Below are positions 1-9,081 of a stretch of DNA of 64,000 bases, in pieces. The DNA comes from Phyllobacterium zundukense (GTDB taxonomy: Bacteria; Pseudomonadota; Alphaproteobacteria; Rhizobiales; Rhizobiaceae): assembly GCF_025452195.1 (NCBI RefSeq), contig NZ_CP104972.1, positions 868,001 to 932,000 of the forward strand, read 5' to 3'. The notes beneath the pieces are model-generated. The model did no database searches, was not told the origin of the DNA, and saw only the letters and a list, made by a program, of their open reading frames with translations. How positions within the stretch are numbered: position 1 is the stretch's first letter; each line of letters starts with the position of its first letter. The translations under genes were made by a program, and so were the position numbers.

Positions 1-1278
1 AATCTCGCGGCTCAGCATGATACCGTCAATGGCGCGCTCCAGATCATAGGGGTCCGCAAAGGCGTTCGGATCAATGATCGGCGCATCGCGCGGATCGGAG
101 GAGCGCAAGGTGACCGAACCGCGCGAACGCGGCCGGACGTGATACGAGTTCAACGTGCAGCCATTGCCTCCAGGCACCGAACCGATGCCTTCCTCGACAC
201 CGGCGCCGGGGAGAAAATGAAACTGGATATCCGGCGTCTTCTCGCTCTTGTCGCCCCACCAGAAAGCGCCGCCTTCGACGATGTTGGATGCGATCGGTCC
301 TTTGCCAAAGAGCGTGTATTCGAGACCGGCCATGAATTGCCAACGGCGCTTCTTGTAGCGGTCAATGCCATAAGGACCCGAGAGTTCCGCCAGCACATCG
401 ACATCCATGTGGTCCTGAAGATTTTGCCCGACGCCGGGCAGGTCATGAATGACTTTGACACCGACAGCCTTCAGATGCGTCGCATCGCCAATCCCCGAAA
501 GCATCAGCAGTTTTGGCGAGCCAATTGCGCCGGCCGCCACAATCACTTCCCGGGCGGCGTGCAGGAGTGAAGGATTGCCGTTTTCGCTGATTTCGACGCC
601 TGTTGCGCGTCCGTTCTCAATGACAATGCGATTGACGAAAACGCCGGTGCGAACAGTGAGGTTTTTGCGGCCGAGCACCGGCTTGAGGTAGCCGACGGCT
701 GTACTGCTGCGCTTGCCCCTTTTCGTCGTGGTTTGATAGAACCCGGTCCCCTCCTGATGGGAAGCGTTGAAATCGGCGGTAAAGGGCAGCCCCGCCTGTT
801 GTGCAGCCTGCACAAATATTCGGGTCAGCGGGTGCGGATTGCAAAAGCTGACGCCGAGCGGCCCCTCATTGCCGTGGTAATCGCCGACGAATGTGTCATT
901 GCCTTCAGACTTCTTGAAGTAGGGAAGCACGTCCTTGAATGACCAGCCGGTACATCCCTCTTCCAAAGCCCAGGCGTCATAGTCTTCCGGACATCCGCGC
1001 GTGAATACCTGCGCATTGATGGAACTGCCGCCGCCCAGTACCCGCGCTTGCGGATAGACCATGGTGCGGCCGTCGATCTCGCTCCCTGCAGCAGTTTCAT
1101 AGCCCCAGATCAACGGTCCCGCGGTCATCTTGAAAAACCCTACAGGCAGATGGATGTAAAAATTCGTATCGCGCGGACCGGCCTCGAGCAGCGTGACGGT
1201 TACGCTCGGATCCTCCGACAATCTCGCAGCCAGAACGCAGCCAGCGGAGCCACCGCCAACGATGATATAATCAGACAT
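1..1278 (-). CDS. GMC-family FAD alcohol dehydrogenase (3' end beyond window)
   Basis: The minus-strand frame starts at the ATG at 1278, behind a good Shine-Dalgarno (GGGAGGA), and stays open to base 1, so the C-terminus lies outside the window. The N-terminus carries the FAD dinucleotide motif GGGSAG near residue 10. The GMC signatures follow: an RVLGGGSSINA stretch near residue 80 and a GAIGSPKLLMLSGIG-like stretch near residue 250. Such enzymes (choline, alcohol and polyethylene-glycol dehydrogenases) oxidise alcohols to aldehydes with FAD. The gene is divergent from a sugar-type ABC operon and shares with it an intergenic region holding a GntR-type operator, so a role in the same catabolic route is inferred. 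The substrate is unknown, and the missing His-Asn catalytic pair lies outside the window. Confidence 0.9.
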   Translation of the reverse strand, partial: MSDYIIVGGGSAGCVLAARLSEDPSVTVTLLEAGPRDTNFYIHLPVGFFKMTAGPLIWGYETAAGSEIDGRTMVYPQARVLGGGSSINAQVFTRGCPEDYDAWALEEGCTGWSFKDVLPYFKKSEGNDTFVGDYHGNEGPLGVSFCNPHPLTRIFVQAAQQAGLPFTADFNASHQEGTGFYQTTTKRGKRSSTAVGYLKPVLGRKNLTVRTGVFVNRIVIENGRATGVEISENGNPSLLHAAREVIVAAGAIGSPKLLMLSGIGDATHLKAVGVKVIHDLPGVGQNLQDHMDVDVLAELSGPYGIDRYKKRRWQFMAGLEYTLFGKGPIASNIVEGGAFWWGDKSEKTPDIQFHFLPGAGVEEGIGSVPGGNGCTLNSYHVRPRSRGSVTLRSSDPRDAPIIDPNAFADPYDLERAIDGIMLSREI

Positions 1279-1401
1279 TCATATCCTCCCATGCCGGATG
1301 TAAGCTTTGGAATTGGCAGAGCACCGGCACCTTTCAGATCGAACAATCTCAAGTCTCTTGTGAAGCGTCAAGAGAAAGGGTATGGTTATCGTGTTGGAGG
1401 G

Positions 1402-1412
1402 TTGTCGTACAA
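1402..1412. promoter_or_regulatory. GntR (FCD-type) operator-like site
   Basis: TTGTCGTACAA fits the FadR/FCD consensus TNGTNNNACNA exactly. It lies between the divergent GMC dehydrogenase (start 1278) and the ABC importer (start 1505). The same 11 bases recur at 20265-20275 before the Liv-type operon. Two FCD-type GntR genes (8308 and 13536) are candidate regulators. Confidence 0.6.
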
Positions 1413-1504
1413 TTAGGAGGCTAGCGGCATCGGCTTCACTTGCATTTCATGCTTCGAGGAGAGGCATTTTCAAAAGCATCTGATTCCACCGGGAGGATAG
1501 AGGA

Positions 1505-2587
1505 ATGAGTGACAGGGCTAGTATTGCACATTTCGGCCAGATAAATCGCCGGACGTTGATGATGGGCGCCGGTGCCGGCCTGGCAGTGGCGGCAATGCCG
1601 AAACGGCTGTGGGCGCAGGGTGCGCCAACGCTGGTAACGTCGATACGCTCGCTTTCGAACCCTTACCACGCTGTGTGGAAGACAGGCGCAGAGGCCTATG
1701 CGGCGTCGGTCGGTCTGGAGCACGTTACGCTTGTGTCCGAGGGCAACAGCGAAAAAGGGATTGCCGACATCAAGGCCATGCTTGCCAAGACCGGCGGCAA
1801 CATGGTGCTCAATTCCGATCCGAACGATACGCCGGATGCCCGCCCCATCGTTGAAGCCTGCAAGAGTGCCGGCGCCTCGGTGGTGACCCAATGGAACAAG
1901 CCCGCAGATTTGCATCCGCGCGACTTCAATCCGAATTACGTATCGCACATCGAGTTCGATGGTATTGCCAGCGGCAAGCAGATTGCCGAAATCCTCTTCA
2001 AGGCCATCGGCGGCTCGGGCGGAATCATTGCGCTTGGCGGCCTGATTTCGACGACAGCTGCCATCGAACGCAAAAAGGGTCTTGACGAGGCGCTTGCCGC
2101 GAACCCGAACATCAAGCTTCTGGATTTCCAGGTCGCAAACTGGAAGTCCACAGAGGCGTTCGACCTGACCAGCAATCTCCTCACGCGGTTTGGTGATGAC
2201 ATCAAGGGCGTATGGGCGGCCAATGACGACATGGGCACGGGCGCTCTCGAGGCGCTTCGCGCCGAAGGTCTTGCCGGCAAGGTTCCAATCGTTGGTATCG
2301 ATGGCATCAAGACCGCTGTCGACGCCGTGCGGACGGGAGAATTTGCCTGCACGATCACGTCTGATCCGTTCTGGCAGGGCGGCATGGGGCTATCCATCGG
2401 TTACAATGCCCACATGAAGAAATTCGATCCTGCCACCCAACCGCCGGAACACCGCGAGTTCTACGGCAAGGTGGTCTCGATCACGAAGGACAATGTCGAG
2501 GAATACTACAAGAACAATATCGACTCCAAGCCGACCATGGACTGGAACGACCTCTGGGGCCGGGTGACCGGCGCCATTCGCGCCTGA
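1505..2587 (+). CDS. Sugar-type ABC transporter substrate-binding protein (RbsB-like)
   Basis: This 360-residue periplasmic binding protein opens with a Tat-like signal: NRRTLMM near residues 14-20, then a short hydrophobic stretch and a likely cleavage site near residue 38. The body has the type I periplasmic-binding (ribose/LacI) fold, seen in the NPYHAVWKTGAEAYA-like start, a region about separating nonmatching subsites, and a WAANDDMGTGALEAL-like stretch near residue 235. It is the first gene of an operon with two permeases and a double ATPase. A strong hairpin follows its stop and may keep its transcript more abundant than the membrane genes. Tat export is unusual for this family but common in rhizobial binding proteins. 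The substrate cannot be read from sequence; context suggests a sugar or polyol. Confidence 0.9.
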   Translation: MSDRASIAHFGQINRRTLMMGAGAGLAVAAMPKRLWAQGAPTLVTSIRSLSNPYHAVWKTGAEAYAASVGLEHVTLVSEGNSEKGIADIKAMLAKTGGNMVLNSDPNDTPDARPIVEACKSAGASVVTQWNKPADLHPRDFNPNYVSHIEFDGIASGKQIAEILFKAIGGSGGIIALGGLISTTAAIERKKGLDEALAANPNIKLLDFQVANWKSTEAFDLTSNLLTRFGDDIKGVWAANDDMGTGALEALRAEGLAGKVPIVGIDGIKTAVDAVRTGEFACTITSDPFWQGGMGLSIGYNAHMKKFDPATQPPEHREFYGKVVSITKDNVEEYYKNNIDSKPTMDWNDLWGRVTGAIRA

Positions 2588-2593
2588 AATCCG

Positions 2594-2630
2594 GTAATGA
2601 AGGACGCAGCCCGGCTGCGTCCCTCATTAC
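2594..2630 (+). promoter_or_regulatory. Long intercistronic hairpin after the binding-protein gene
   Basis: Arms GTAATGA (2594-2600) and GGACGCAGC (2602-2610) pair with GCTGCGTCC (2614-2622) and TCATTAC (2624-2630). There is one unpaired base on each side (2601, 2623) and a three-base loop. The stem totals 16 pairs and no U-run follows, so it looks like a stabilising or attenuating element between binding-protein and permease cistrons, not a plain terminator. Confidence 0.7.
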
Positions 2631-2690
2631 GAGTGGCAGCGTTGGTTCCGCTGCCTGTTCTTTCCCATCTTTCATGCGGGATGTAGTCTG

Positions 2691-3722
2691 TTGACAGTCA
2701 ATTCTGAAACCATGAAGTCCATTTCGAATATGGAGCCGAAAACGGCGATGCAATCGTTCTGGAGCCGTGCGGGCAAGGCGAGACGTTGGCGTGCCTTCGC
2801 GCCGCTGGCCGTTCTGATCGTCCTTTGTATCCTGATTGCGATCGCCAACCCGAATTTTATCGAACCACGCAATCTCATACGGGTTGCAAATTCAGCTGCG
2901 GTGCCTTTGACGCTCGCGATGGGCATGACCTTCATCATCCTGCTTGGCAGTATCGATCTTTCCGTTGAAGGTGCCATGTCCGTCGCAGCAATGGTGCTGG
3001 TCCTGCTCGCCACAAACGACAGCAATGCCAACAATTACGGCTGGTTTGCCGTGGTCGCTGCCATAGCGGCGAGCACGGTGATGGGTCTGGCCAGCGGATT
3101 TCTGCAAACCACGCTGCGGATACCGTCGTTCATGGCGACGCTCGGTGTGTGGTTCATCGGCCTCGGCTTTTCCGTCTACATGCTCGGCGGTTCGGCCGTC
3201 CGGCTAATGGACGAGAACATCCGCGCCTTGGCGTTGTCACGCTTCCTCGGATTTCCGCTGGCAGTCTGGATCGCGCTTGCTGCCTTCGCCGTCGCAATCG
3301 TTATTCAATACCACACCCGCATTGGCCGTCACATCATGGCTATAGGCGGCGGTGAAGATGTGGCCGAGCTCTCCGGTATCAATCTGCGACGCGTGCGCAT
3401 CATGGCTTTCGGTCTCGCCGGTTTCTTTTTCGGTGTGGCCGGCGTTCTCGCCGCCGCGCAGCTCGGCCAGTCCAATGCGGTGATTGCCGATGGCCGGCTA
3501 TTTGCAGCGGTGACCGCGGTCGTCGTTGGCGGCACCGCACTGACGGGAGGCGAAGGCGGCGTTCTCAATACGCTGGTCGGCGTTCTGATCGTGACTGTGC
3601 TCGCCAACGGCATGATCCTCCTTGGCATCTCTCCTTACATTCAGCAGACGGTGCAAGGCTTGATGATTATCGCCGCGGTCGCGCTGTCGCTGGATCGCTT
3701 CAACCTCAAGATCGTGAAGTGA
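2691..3722 (+). CDS. Sugar ABC transporter permease (RbsC-like)
   Basis: This is a polytopic inner-membrane protein of the BPD_transp_2 (RbsC/AraH) family with about 8-10 hydrophobic segments. Family hallmarks are the TFIILLGSIDLSVEG stretch near residue 85 and a VVVGGTALTGGEGGVLNTLVG-like loop near residue 275, the expected contact site for the ATPase. The longest frame uses TTG at 2691; the ATG at 2712 is an equally plausible start and neither has a strong Shine-Dalgarno. The ATPase gene begins four bases after the stop. It is paired with a second RbsC-like permease at 5239, so the channel is probably a heterodimer. Confidence 0.9.
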   Translation: MTVNSETMKSISNMEPKTAMQSFWSRAGKARRWRAFAPLAVLIVLCILIAIANPNFIEPRNLIRVANSAAVPLTLAMGMTFIILLGSIDLSVEGAMSVAAMVLVLLATNDSNANNYGWFAVVAAIAASTVMGLASGFLQTTLRIPSFMATLGVWFIGLGFSVYMLGGSAVRLMDENIRALALSRFLGFPLAVWIALAAFAVAIVIQYHTRIGRHIMAIGGGEDVAELSGINLRRVRIMAFGLAGFFFGVAGVLAAAQLGQSNAVIADGRLFAAVTAVVVGGTALTGGEGGVLNTLVGVLIVTVLANGMILLGISPYIQQTVQGLMIIAAVALSLDRFNLKIVK

Positions 3723-3726
3723 CGCC

Positions 3727-5229
3727 ATGTTTGCAGCAAACGGGATCAGCAAATCTTTTGTCGGCACACACGCACTGAAGAATGTCGACATCGAAATCCG
3801 GCCCAATGAGGTGGTCGGGCTTATCGGCGAAAACGGTGCTGGAAAATCAACACTGATGCGCATTCTTGCCGGCACGCATCGTCCGGATTCGGGCACGCTT
3901 ACGCTCGACGGTCAGCCACTTCGCATGCGCAACGCGCGCGATGCCGCGGGCCATGGCATCGGCATGGTGTTCCAGGAGCAGTCGCTGCTCCTGAACATGA
4001 CCGTCGCAGAGAATATCTATCTCGGGCAGGAGCACCAGTTTACGCGCTTCGGCATTGTCAACTGGCGGGCAATGAATGATGCCTCGCGCCGCCAGCTCGC
4101 AAAGATTGGCGTCGATATCGACGTGACTGCCCGCGCCTCTGGGCTGACTTTTGCGGCGCGCCAGATGGTGGAACTTGCCAAGGCCCTGACGCTCGAGGAA
4201 AGCGTCGACCGGCCACTGGTCATCCTGCTGGATGAGCCCACCTCCGTCCTGAGCGCCTCCGACATCGACGTGCTGTTTGCACGGGTCAAGTCGCTCAAAT
4301 CCCGCGCGAGTTTTGTATTCGTCTCACACCGTCTCGAGGAAGTGCTGCGGATATCCGACCGTGTCTATACGATGAAAGACGGAGCAGTCGTGGCCGAGCA
4401 TCGCTCTGAGGACGTGACCGCCCCTGCCCTGCATGAGATCATGGTCGGCCGGGGCCTGCAGACCGAATATTACAAGGAAGGCAAGCAGAACGCCCCGCGC
4501 AGCGAAGTCATCGTCGAGGCATCGAAGCTCGGTGTCGCCGGTGCTTTCCATGATGTCAGCTTCAAGATACATGCCGGAGAAATCATCGGCATCGCCGGGG
4601 TCGTCGGTTCGGGACGCGAGGAAATCACGCGCACGATAGGCGGTTTTCTGCCTCAGACCGAAGGTGCGCTCAAGATCAAGGGCGAAGCCGTGCGCTTTAC
4701 TTCGCCGGAGCAGGCCGTGCGCAAGAGCATCGGCTATATTCCACGCGAGCGGCGCATCGAGGGGCTGGTGATGTTTCTCTCGGTTGCAGAGAACATTACG
4801 CTGGCCGACCTTTCCTGTGTCATGCGCGGCGGAGCGATCAACTATAGGAAAGAGAGAAAACTCGCCGTCGACTGGATCAAGAAGCTGCGCATCAAGACGC
4901 CGGGACCGGATGCTGCCTGCCGCAAGCTCAGCGGCGGCAACCAGCAAAAGGTGGTTCTGGCGCGCTGGATGACTGCGGGTTCGCGCGTATTGATCCTCGA
5001 TCATCCGACGCGCGGCCTTGATGTCGGCGCCAAGGAGGAAGTCTACGACCTTGTCAGAGACCTTTCGGCGGAGGGCATCGCGATCCTGCTCATCTCCGAC
5101 ACGCTCGACGAGACGATCGGTCTTTCACACAGGGTACTCGTCATGCGTGACGGTGAAGTCACCGCAGAGTTCGACGCTTCTCGCGGCGACAAGCCGGATC
5201 AGGTCGAACTCTTGCGCGAGATGGTTTGA
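3727..5229 (+). CDS. Sugar ABC transporter double ATPase (RbsA-like)
   Basis: This 500-residue tandem ATPase energises the importer. The first domain has a canonical Walker A (GENGAGKST, near residue 37) and Walker B (LLDEPTS), but its signature is degenerate (LTFAARQM). The second domain has a degenerate Walker A (GVVGSGREE), a canonical signature (LSGGNQQK) and a Walker B reading LILDHPTRG, with His in place of the catalytic Glu. The inferred result is one complete composite ATP site (domain 1 Walker motifs with domain 2 signature) and one dead site, a recurring pattern in RbsA-type proteins. The gene sits between the two permeases with spacings of four and nine bases, so it is one operon. 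Confidence 0.93.
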   Translation: MFAANGISKSFVGTHALKNVDIEIRPNEVVGLIGENGAGKSTLMRILAGTHRPDSGTLTLDGQPLRMRNARDAAGHGIGMVFQEQSLLLNMTVAENIYLGQEHQFTRFGIVNWRAMNDASRRQLAKIGVDIDVTARASGLTFAARQMVELAKALTLEESVDRPLVILLDEPTSVLSASDIDVLFARVKSLKSRASFVFVSHRLEEVLRISDRVYTMKDGAVVAEHRSEDVTAPALHEIMVGRGLQTEYYKEGKQNAPRSEVIVEASKLGVAGAFHDVSFKIHAGEIIGIAGVVGSGREEITRTIGGFLPQTEGALKIKGEAVRFTSPEQAVRKSIGYIPRERRIEGLVMFLSVAENITLADLSCVMRGGAINYRKERKLAVDWIKKLRIKTPGPDAACRKLSGGNQQKVVLARWMTAGSRVLILDHPTRGLDVGAKEEVYDLVRDLSAEGIAILLISDTLDETIGLSHRVLVMRDGEVTAEFDASRGDKPDQVELLREMV

Positions 5230-5238
5230 GGAGCGGCG

Positions 5239-6207
5239 ATGAAGAATTCTTTCGATTTCAGATCCATGCTCGCCAATGCCTGGGTCCAGGATGCGATCCC
5301 TCCAGCGCTGCTCATCGTGCTCGTCATCATCGTCGAAATAGGTTCCCCCGGCTTCCTGACCGGTGAAACCCTGGCGCTGCTCTTGTCCAACACAGCGGTG
5401 CTATTCATTCTGGCGACCGGCGTCACCTTCGTCATTCTTATCGGCGGCATCGATCTTTCCATTCAGGCCGTCGCATCGCTTGCCAGTGTCATTCTCGCCC
5501 AGTTGCTGCCGTCGATGGGGCTGCTGGCCTTTCCGGTGGCCATTGCGGCAGGTCTGGTGTTTGGCATTCTCAGCGGCGTCGTTCATGTCTGGCTGCGCGT
5601 GCCGTCCTTCGTGGCAACCCTTGCTACGGGCGGCGTGGTTGCGGGCATGGCGTTGTGGCTGGCAAACGGCCGGGCAATCACTATCGAGGAAGGCGGGAGA
5701 GCGAGCACGTCCTGGATCAACGCCACCATTGGAGGAACGCCCGTCGTGGTCCTGATCGCTATCGGCGTCGGGCTAGCGAGCTATCTCGGCTTGCGTTACA
5801 CCCGTTTTGGCAGGCAGAGCCTTGCTGTGGGCGCCGGTGAACCGGCAGCCTACGCGGCAGGTATCAATGTGGATCGCACCAAGATCGTTGCATTCGCCCT
5901 TTCCGGCACCCTCGCCGCCATCGCCGGCGTCATCCTCGCTGCCCGGCTTTCAAGCGGTTCGCCGAGCCTTGCCAACCAGCTTCTGCTTCCGGCAATTGCT
6001 GCGGTTATCGTCGGTGGCACGGCGATTACCGGCGGTCTCGGAGGCGTTGGCCGCACCGCCGTCGGCGCACTGATCATCTCGATCGTTCGCATCGGCATGA
6101 CCTTCGTCGGTGTGAATATTTTCGCGGAGAACGTGGTTTTTGGCGCCGTGCTGATCGCAGCCGTGGCCATCACCATCGACCGCAGCAAGATCGCGATCAT
6201 CAAATGA
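5239..6207 (+). CDS. Sugar ABC transporter permease (RbsC-like, second)
   Basis: This 322-residue BPD_transp_2 permease starts at an ATG behind a GAGGAGCGG Shine-Dalgarno. It shows the family stretch TFVILIGGIDLSIQAV near residue 65 and the VIVGGTAITGGLGGVGRT loop near residue 255. It is distinct in sequence from the permease at 2691, so both subunits of a heterodimeric channel are encoded. It is the last gene of the operon and converges on the glyoxalase-like gene; the gap has a small GC-rich hairpin (6242-6262) that could end transcription. Confidence 0.92.
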   Translation: MKNSFDFRSMLANAWVQDAIPPALLIVLVIIVEIGSPGFLTGETLALLLSNTAVLFILATGVTFVILIGGIDLSIQAVASLASVILAQLLPSMGLLAFPVAIAAGLVFGILSGVVHVWLRVPSFVATLATGGVVAGMALWLANGRAITIEEGGRASTSWINATIGGTPVVVLIAIGVGLASYLGLRYTRFGRQSLAVGAGEPAAYAAGINVDRTKIVAFALSGTLAAIAGVILAARLSSGSPSLANQLLLPAIAAVIVGGTAITGGLGGVGRTAVGALIISIVRIGMTFVGVNIFAENVVFGAVLIAAVAITIDRSKIAIIK

Positions 6208-6241
6208 GCAGAACGAGGACGAGCCGTATGGGCCACTGGAG

Positions 6242-6262
6242 CCGCACCGCAAGAACGTGCGG
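6242..6262. terminator. Possible bidirectional terminator hairpin
   Basis: CCGCAC (6242-6247) pairs with GTGCGG (6257-6262) across a nine-base loop, between the convergent permease and glyoxalase genes. There is no clear U-run, so the call is weak. Confidence 0.3.
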
Positions 6263-6281
6263 ACGGCCCCGCAGGCAAAAC

Positions 6282-6698
6282 CTACTTCACCGTATCAAGG
6301 CCAACCAATTCGATCTTATAGCCGTCGGGATCTTCGATGAAGGCGATATGCGTGGTGCCATGCTTCATCGGTCCCGGCTTGCGCGGAATGCTCGCCCCGT
6401 TGCGTTCAAGCTCCGCGCAAACCGCGTAGATGTCGCTGACCCCAAGAGCCAAATGACCGAAGCCCGTTCCAATTTCATAGGGAGCCGCCTGATCCCAGTT
6501 ATGGGTAAGCTCGACAACCGTGTTGTTTTCTTCCGGACCATAACCGACAAAGGCCAGCGTGAATTTGCCGTCGGGATACTCGTCGCGACGCAACAATTTC
6601 ATGCCAAGCAATTCGGTATAGAATTTGATCGACGTCTCGAGGTCAAAAACCCGGATCATGGTGTGCATCATTCGAAAACGTGTGTCGGGATCGCTCAT
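6282..6698 (-). CDS. gloA: Glyoxalase I-like (VOC) protein
   Basis: The ATG at 6698 is set by an AGGAGG Shine-Dalgarno, giving 138 residues, the usual size of lactoylglutathione lyase. The sequence shows the VOC fold from its start: the MMHTMIRVFDLETSIKFYTELLGM region (His near residue 10), an NNTVVELTHNW block with its Glu ligand, GTGFGHLALGV with its His ligand, and a C-terminal AFIEDPDGYKIELV with its Glu ligand. These are the four metal ligands of glyoxalase I, which converts the methylglyoxal-glutathione adduct to S-D-lactoylglutathione. Lying beside a D-hydroxyacid dehydrogenase, it could feed D-lactate into that step; this link is inference. Confidence 0.88.
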   Translation of the reverse strand: MSDPDTRFRMMHTMIRVFDLETSIKFYTELLGMKLLRRDEYPDGKFTLAFVGYGPEENNTVVELTHNWDQAAPYEIGTGFGHLALGVSDIYAVCAELERNGASIPRKPGPMKHGTTHIAFIEDPDGYKIELVGLDTVK

Positions 6699-6793
6699 GG
6701 TGTTCCTCCTCTTGTAAATGATCGCTTTAGGTTGATTTTCAACAACAATTGGCAAAAGGCAAGGCCGCTGCCGGTTGATGTTCCAAACCATAG

Positions 6794-6804
6794 TTGTATG
6801 ATAA
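6794..6804. promoter_or_regulatory. GntR operator-like site (one mismatch)
   Basis: TTGTATGATAA, within the near-palindrome GTTGTATGATAAC, departs from TNGTNNNACNA at one base. It lies in the divergent promoter region between the glyoxalase-like gene and the FAD dehydrogenase operon that itself encodes a GntR regulator. Confidence 0.4.
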
Positions 6805-6857
6805 CATGGCAACAGGGATAGTTGTCCAGTTGTTTTCGCTCTCGCGGAGAATCTGAA

Positions 6858-8300
6858 ATGAATGTGCTGCCACCCTCTAATCGAAAGTCACTCGCTGCGC
6901 TGAGCGCAGCGATGCCAGAGGGTATTTTACTGACCGCCGAGGCGGACATGGCACCCTATAGCCGTGACTGGTCGGGCGACCACTATGGTCGACCATTGGC
7001 CGTTGCACGTCCACGCACAGTCGAAGAGGTTTCGACGCTCATGAAAATCTGCTTCAGGGAAGGCATCCCGGTCGTACCGCAGGGCGGCCTGACTGGTCTG
7101 GTGGGCGCTGCCGTCGCGGCGCCTCAAGGCGGTGAAGTCGTTATCTCGCTGGAACGCCTGAACAAATTGCGCTCCATCAGCGGCATCGATTTTGCCATGG
7201 TCGTGGAGGCAGGCTGCATCCTTGAGGAAGCCAAAAACTTCGCCGAAGCGCATGATTGCGTGCTTCCCATAACCTTTGGCGCGCAGGGGAGCTGCCGGAT
7301 CGGCGGCAATGTCGCAACCAATGCGGGCGGCTTCAATGTCCTGCGCTATGGCATGACGCGCGATCTTGTGCTTGGCCTCGAGGTCGTTCTCGGCGATGGA
7401 CGGGTGTGGAATGGCCTGAAAGTTCTGCGCAAGGACAATCGCGGCTATGACCTGAAGCAATTGTTCATTGGCAGTGAGGGAACGCTGGGCATCATTACCG
7501 CTGCCGCGTTCAAACTTTTTCCGCGGGCAACGCAGGTCGAAACCGCATTGGTTGGCTTGCGGTCGGTCGAAGATGCTATGGCACTCTACGCACGCGCCAG
7601 GCGTGAATGCAGCGACTTGCTGACAGCCTTCGAGCTGATCCTTCGTGGCGGTATTGATATTGCATTGAATGCCGGTACCGGGCTTACCGACCCACTGACC
7701 GCGCCCTACCCTGTCTACGTTCTGATCGAAGCTTCCGCCGGAGGCAGGGTGGATCTGAAAGCGATCCTCGAAGACTTCCTTGGTGACGCCGGAGATATCG
7801 TGGTGGATGGCGTCGTGGCCTCCAGCAAAGCGCAAGCCGAGCGGCTTTGGCTGTTGCGGGAGACGATGGTGGAGACCCAAGGCGGCGGCGGGCGCTATCT
7901 GAGGACGGACGTTTCAGTGCCGATCTCGAAGCTTGCGGATTTCGTCACCGATGCCCTGGCCGCGCTGGCCCACCACCATCCCGAAGCCTTGGCTGTGACC
8001 TATGGTCATGTGGGGGATGGAAATGTTCATCTCAACATCGTACCCCCGCACAACAGCACGCCCGATGCAATTGAGGATCTGTTTCACGCGACAGAAACGA
8101 TCATCTTCGATGTGGTGGACCGTTATGGTGGATCGATCAGCGCTGAACACGGAATCGGCCGTGTCAAACAAAAGGCGTTTCTCGACCGGGTGGATAAAGT
8201 TACTCTCGACATTGCCGGGCGACTCAAGGACGCTTTTGATCCAAAGCACATTCTTAGCGATGGCCGGATTCTGGGGGCGCATTCACGTATTGGAGTATAG
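6858..8300 (+). CDS. FAD-linked D-2-hydroxyacid dehydrogenase (GlcD / D-lactate dehydrogenase type)
   Basis: The ATG at 6858 follows GGAGA and gives 480 residues. An upstream TTG in the same frame lacks a ribosome site and was not used. The N-terminal PCMH-type FAD domain shows PQGGLTGLVG (near 74-83) and GGNVATNAGG (near 149-158). The C-terminal FAD-oxidase domain carries YGHVGDGNVHLNI (near 385) and SAEHGIG (near 430), whose His residues belong to the metal/substrate site of D-lactate, glycolate and D-2-hydroxyglutarate dehydrogenases. It oxidises a D-2-hydroxy acid to the 2-oxo acid. The GntR gene follows seven bases later. With LarA nearby, this enzyme is the obvious consumer of the D-enantiomer, but the substrate is not fixed by sequence. 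Confidence 0.9.
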   Translation: MNVLPPSNRKSLAALSAAMPEGILLTAEADMAPYSRDWSGDHYGRPLAVARPRTVEEVSTLMKICFREGIPVVPQGGLTGLVGAAVAAPQGGEVVISLERLNKLRSISGIDFAMVVEAGCILEEAKNFAEAHDCVLPITFGAQGSCRIGGNVATNAGGFNVLRYGMTRDLVLGLEVVLGDGRVWNGLKVLRKDNRGYDLKQLFIGSEGTLGIITAAAFKLFPRATQVETALVGLRSVEDAMALYARARRECSDLLTAFELILRGGIDIALNAGTGLTDPLTAPYPVYVLIEASAGGRVDLKAILEDFLGDAGDIVVDGVVASSKAQAERLWLLRETMVETQGGGGRYLRTDVSVPISKLADFVTDALAALAHHHPEALAVTYGHVGDGNVHLNIVPPHNSTPDAIEDLFHATETIIFDVVDRYGGSISAEHGIGRVKQKAFLDRVDKVTLDIAGRLKDAFDPKHILSDGRILGAHSRIGV

Positions 8301-8307
8301 CTGATCG

Positions 8308-9024
8308 ATGACGTTGAAGCTCGACAAGGTCAATCGCGGACCGCATCTTTCGACATTGGTGGCCAGTTCGATCTCCCGCGAAATCGCGCAAGGGCGGTTG
8401 AAGACAGGCGACCAATTGCCGACCGAGCAGGCGCTCGCCACCACCTTCGGGGTCAGCCGGAATGTGGTGCGTGAGGCCATTGCGCGGTTGCGCTCCGAAG
8501 GCCGCATATGGTCACAGCAAGGACGCGGCGCCTTTGTGGCCGACGCCGCGAATTCTCCGGTCCTGACCATCGATCACGATGCCTTGCAACAGGCGGACGC
8601 ATTCAAGAGCCTGTTCGAACTGCGCGGCGCGCTGGAGGTAAAGGCTGCGGCGTTAGCGGCCCAACGCCGGACCGATGCCGACCTTGAAGCCATGAAAGGC
8701 GCGCTGGCGGCAATGAACACTGCACCTTATGGCAGTGTCGCCTGGTTGAAGGCTGATCTTGAATTTCATCGCGCCGTCGTTGCGGCAACCCGCAACAGCT
8801 ATATGGAACAGTTTTTGATCTTCGTGTCTGAGCGGGTACGGGAGAGTATTCTCGCGGCGGGCAACCAGCAGGGTTCCGACGATATGGCGAGCACGACGCT
8901 TGGCGAACACAATCGCATTCTCGATGCGATTATATCCGGCGATGCCGACGCGGCCCAGGAAGCCATGCAGTTGCACCTGAATGGCGCTGCACGTCGTGTC
9001 GGCCTTCATATCGATGATCTTTGA
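8308..9024 (+). CDS. GntR-family (FCD) transcriptional regulator
   Basis: This 238-residue regulator has an N-terminal winged helix (TEQALATTFGVSRNVVREAIARL region, near residues 40-60) and a C-terminal all-helical FCD ligand domain. The FCD metal/ligand residues are visible: Asp and His in DLEFHRAVVAATRN, His in LGEHNRIL and His in the terminal QLHLNGAARR. FCD regulators such as LldR, PdhR and GntR sense carboxylates including lactate and bind TNGTNNNACNA. It is co-transcribed with the FAD dehydrogenase and probably controls that operon, and perhaps the sites at 1402 and 20263. Confidence 0.92.
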   Translation: MTLKLDKVNRGPHLSTLVASSISREIAQGRLKTGDQLPTEQALATTFGVSRNVVREAIARLRSEGRIWSQQGRGAFVADAANSPVLTIDHDALQQADAFKSLFELRGALEVKAAALAAQRRTDADLEAMKGALAAMNTAPYGSVAWLKADLEFHRAVVAATRNSYMEQFLIFVSERVRESILAAGNQQGSDDMASTTLGEHNRILDAIISGDADAAQEAMQLHLNGAARRVGLHIDDL

Positions 9025-9081
9025 GACGATCGCTATGCAGGCGCATTACTTCACACCCAACAGTTTCAGGGACGAGACAAA

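Noticed and set aside
6822..6857. TTG start for the FAD dehydrogenase
   Set aside because: The extra 12 residues are not family-like, and ATG 6858 has a ribosome site.
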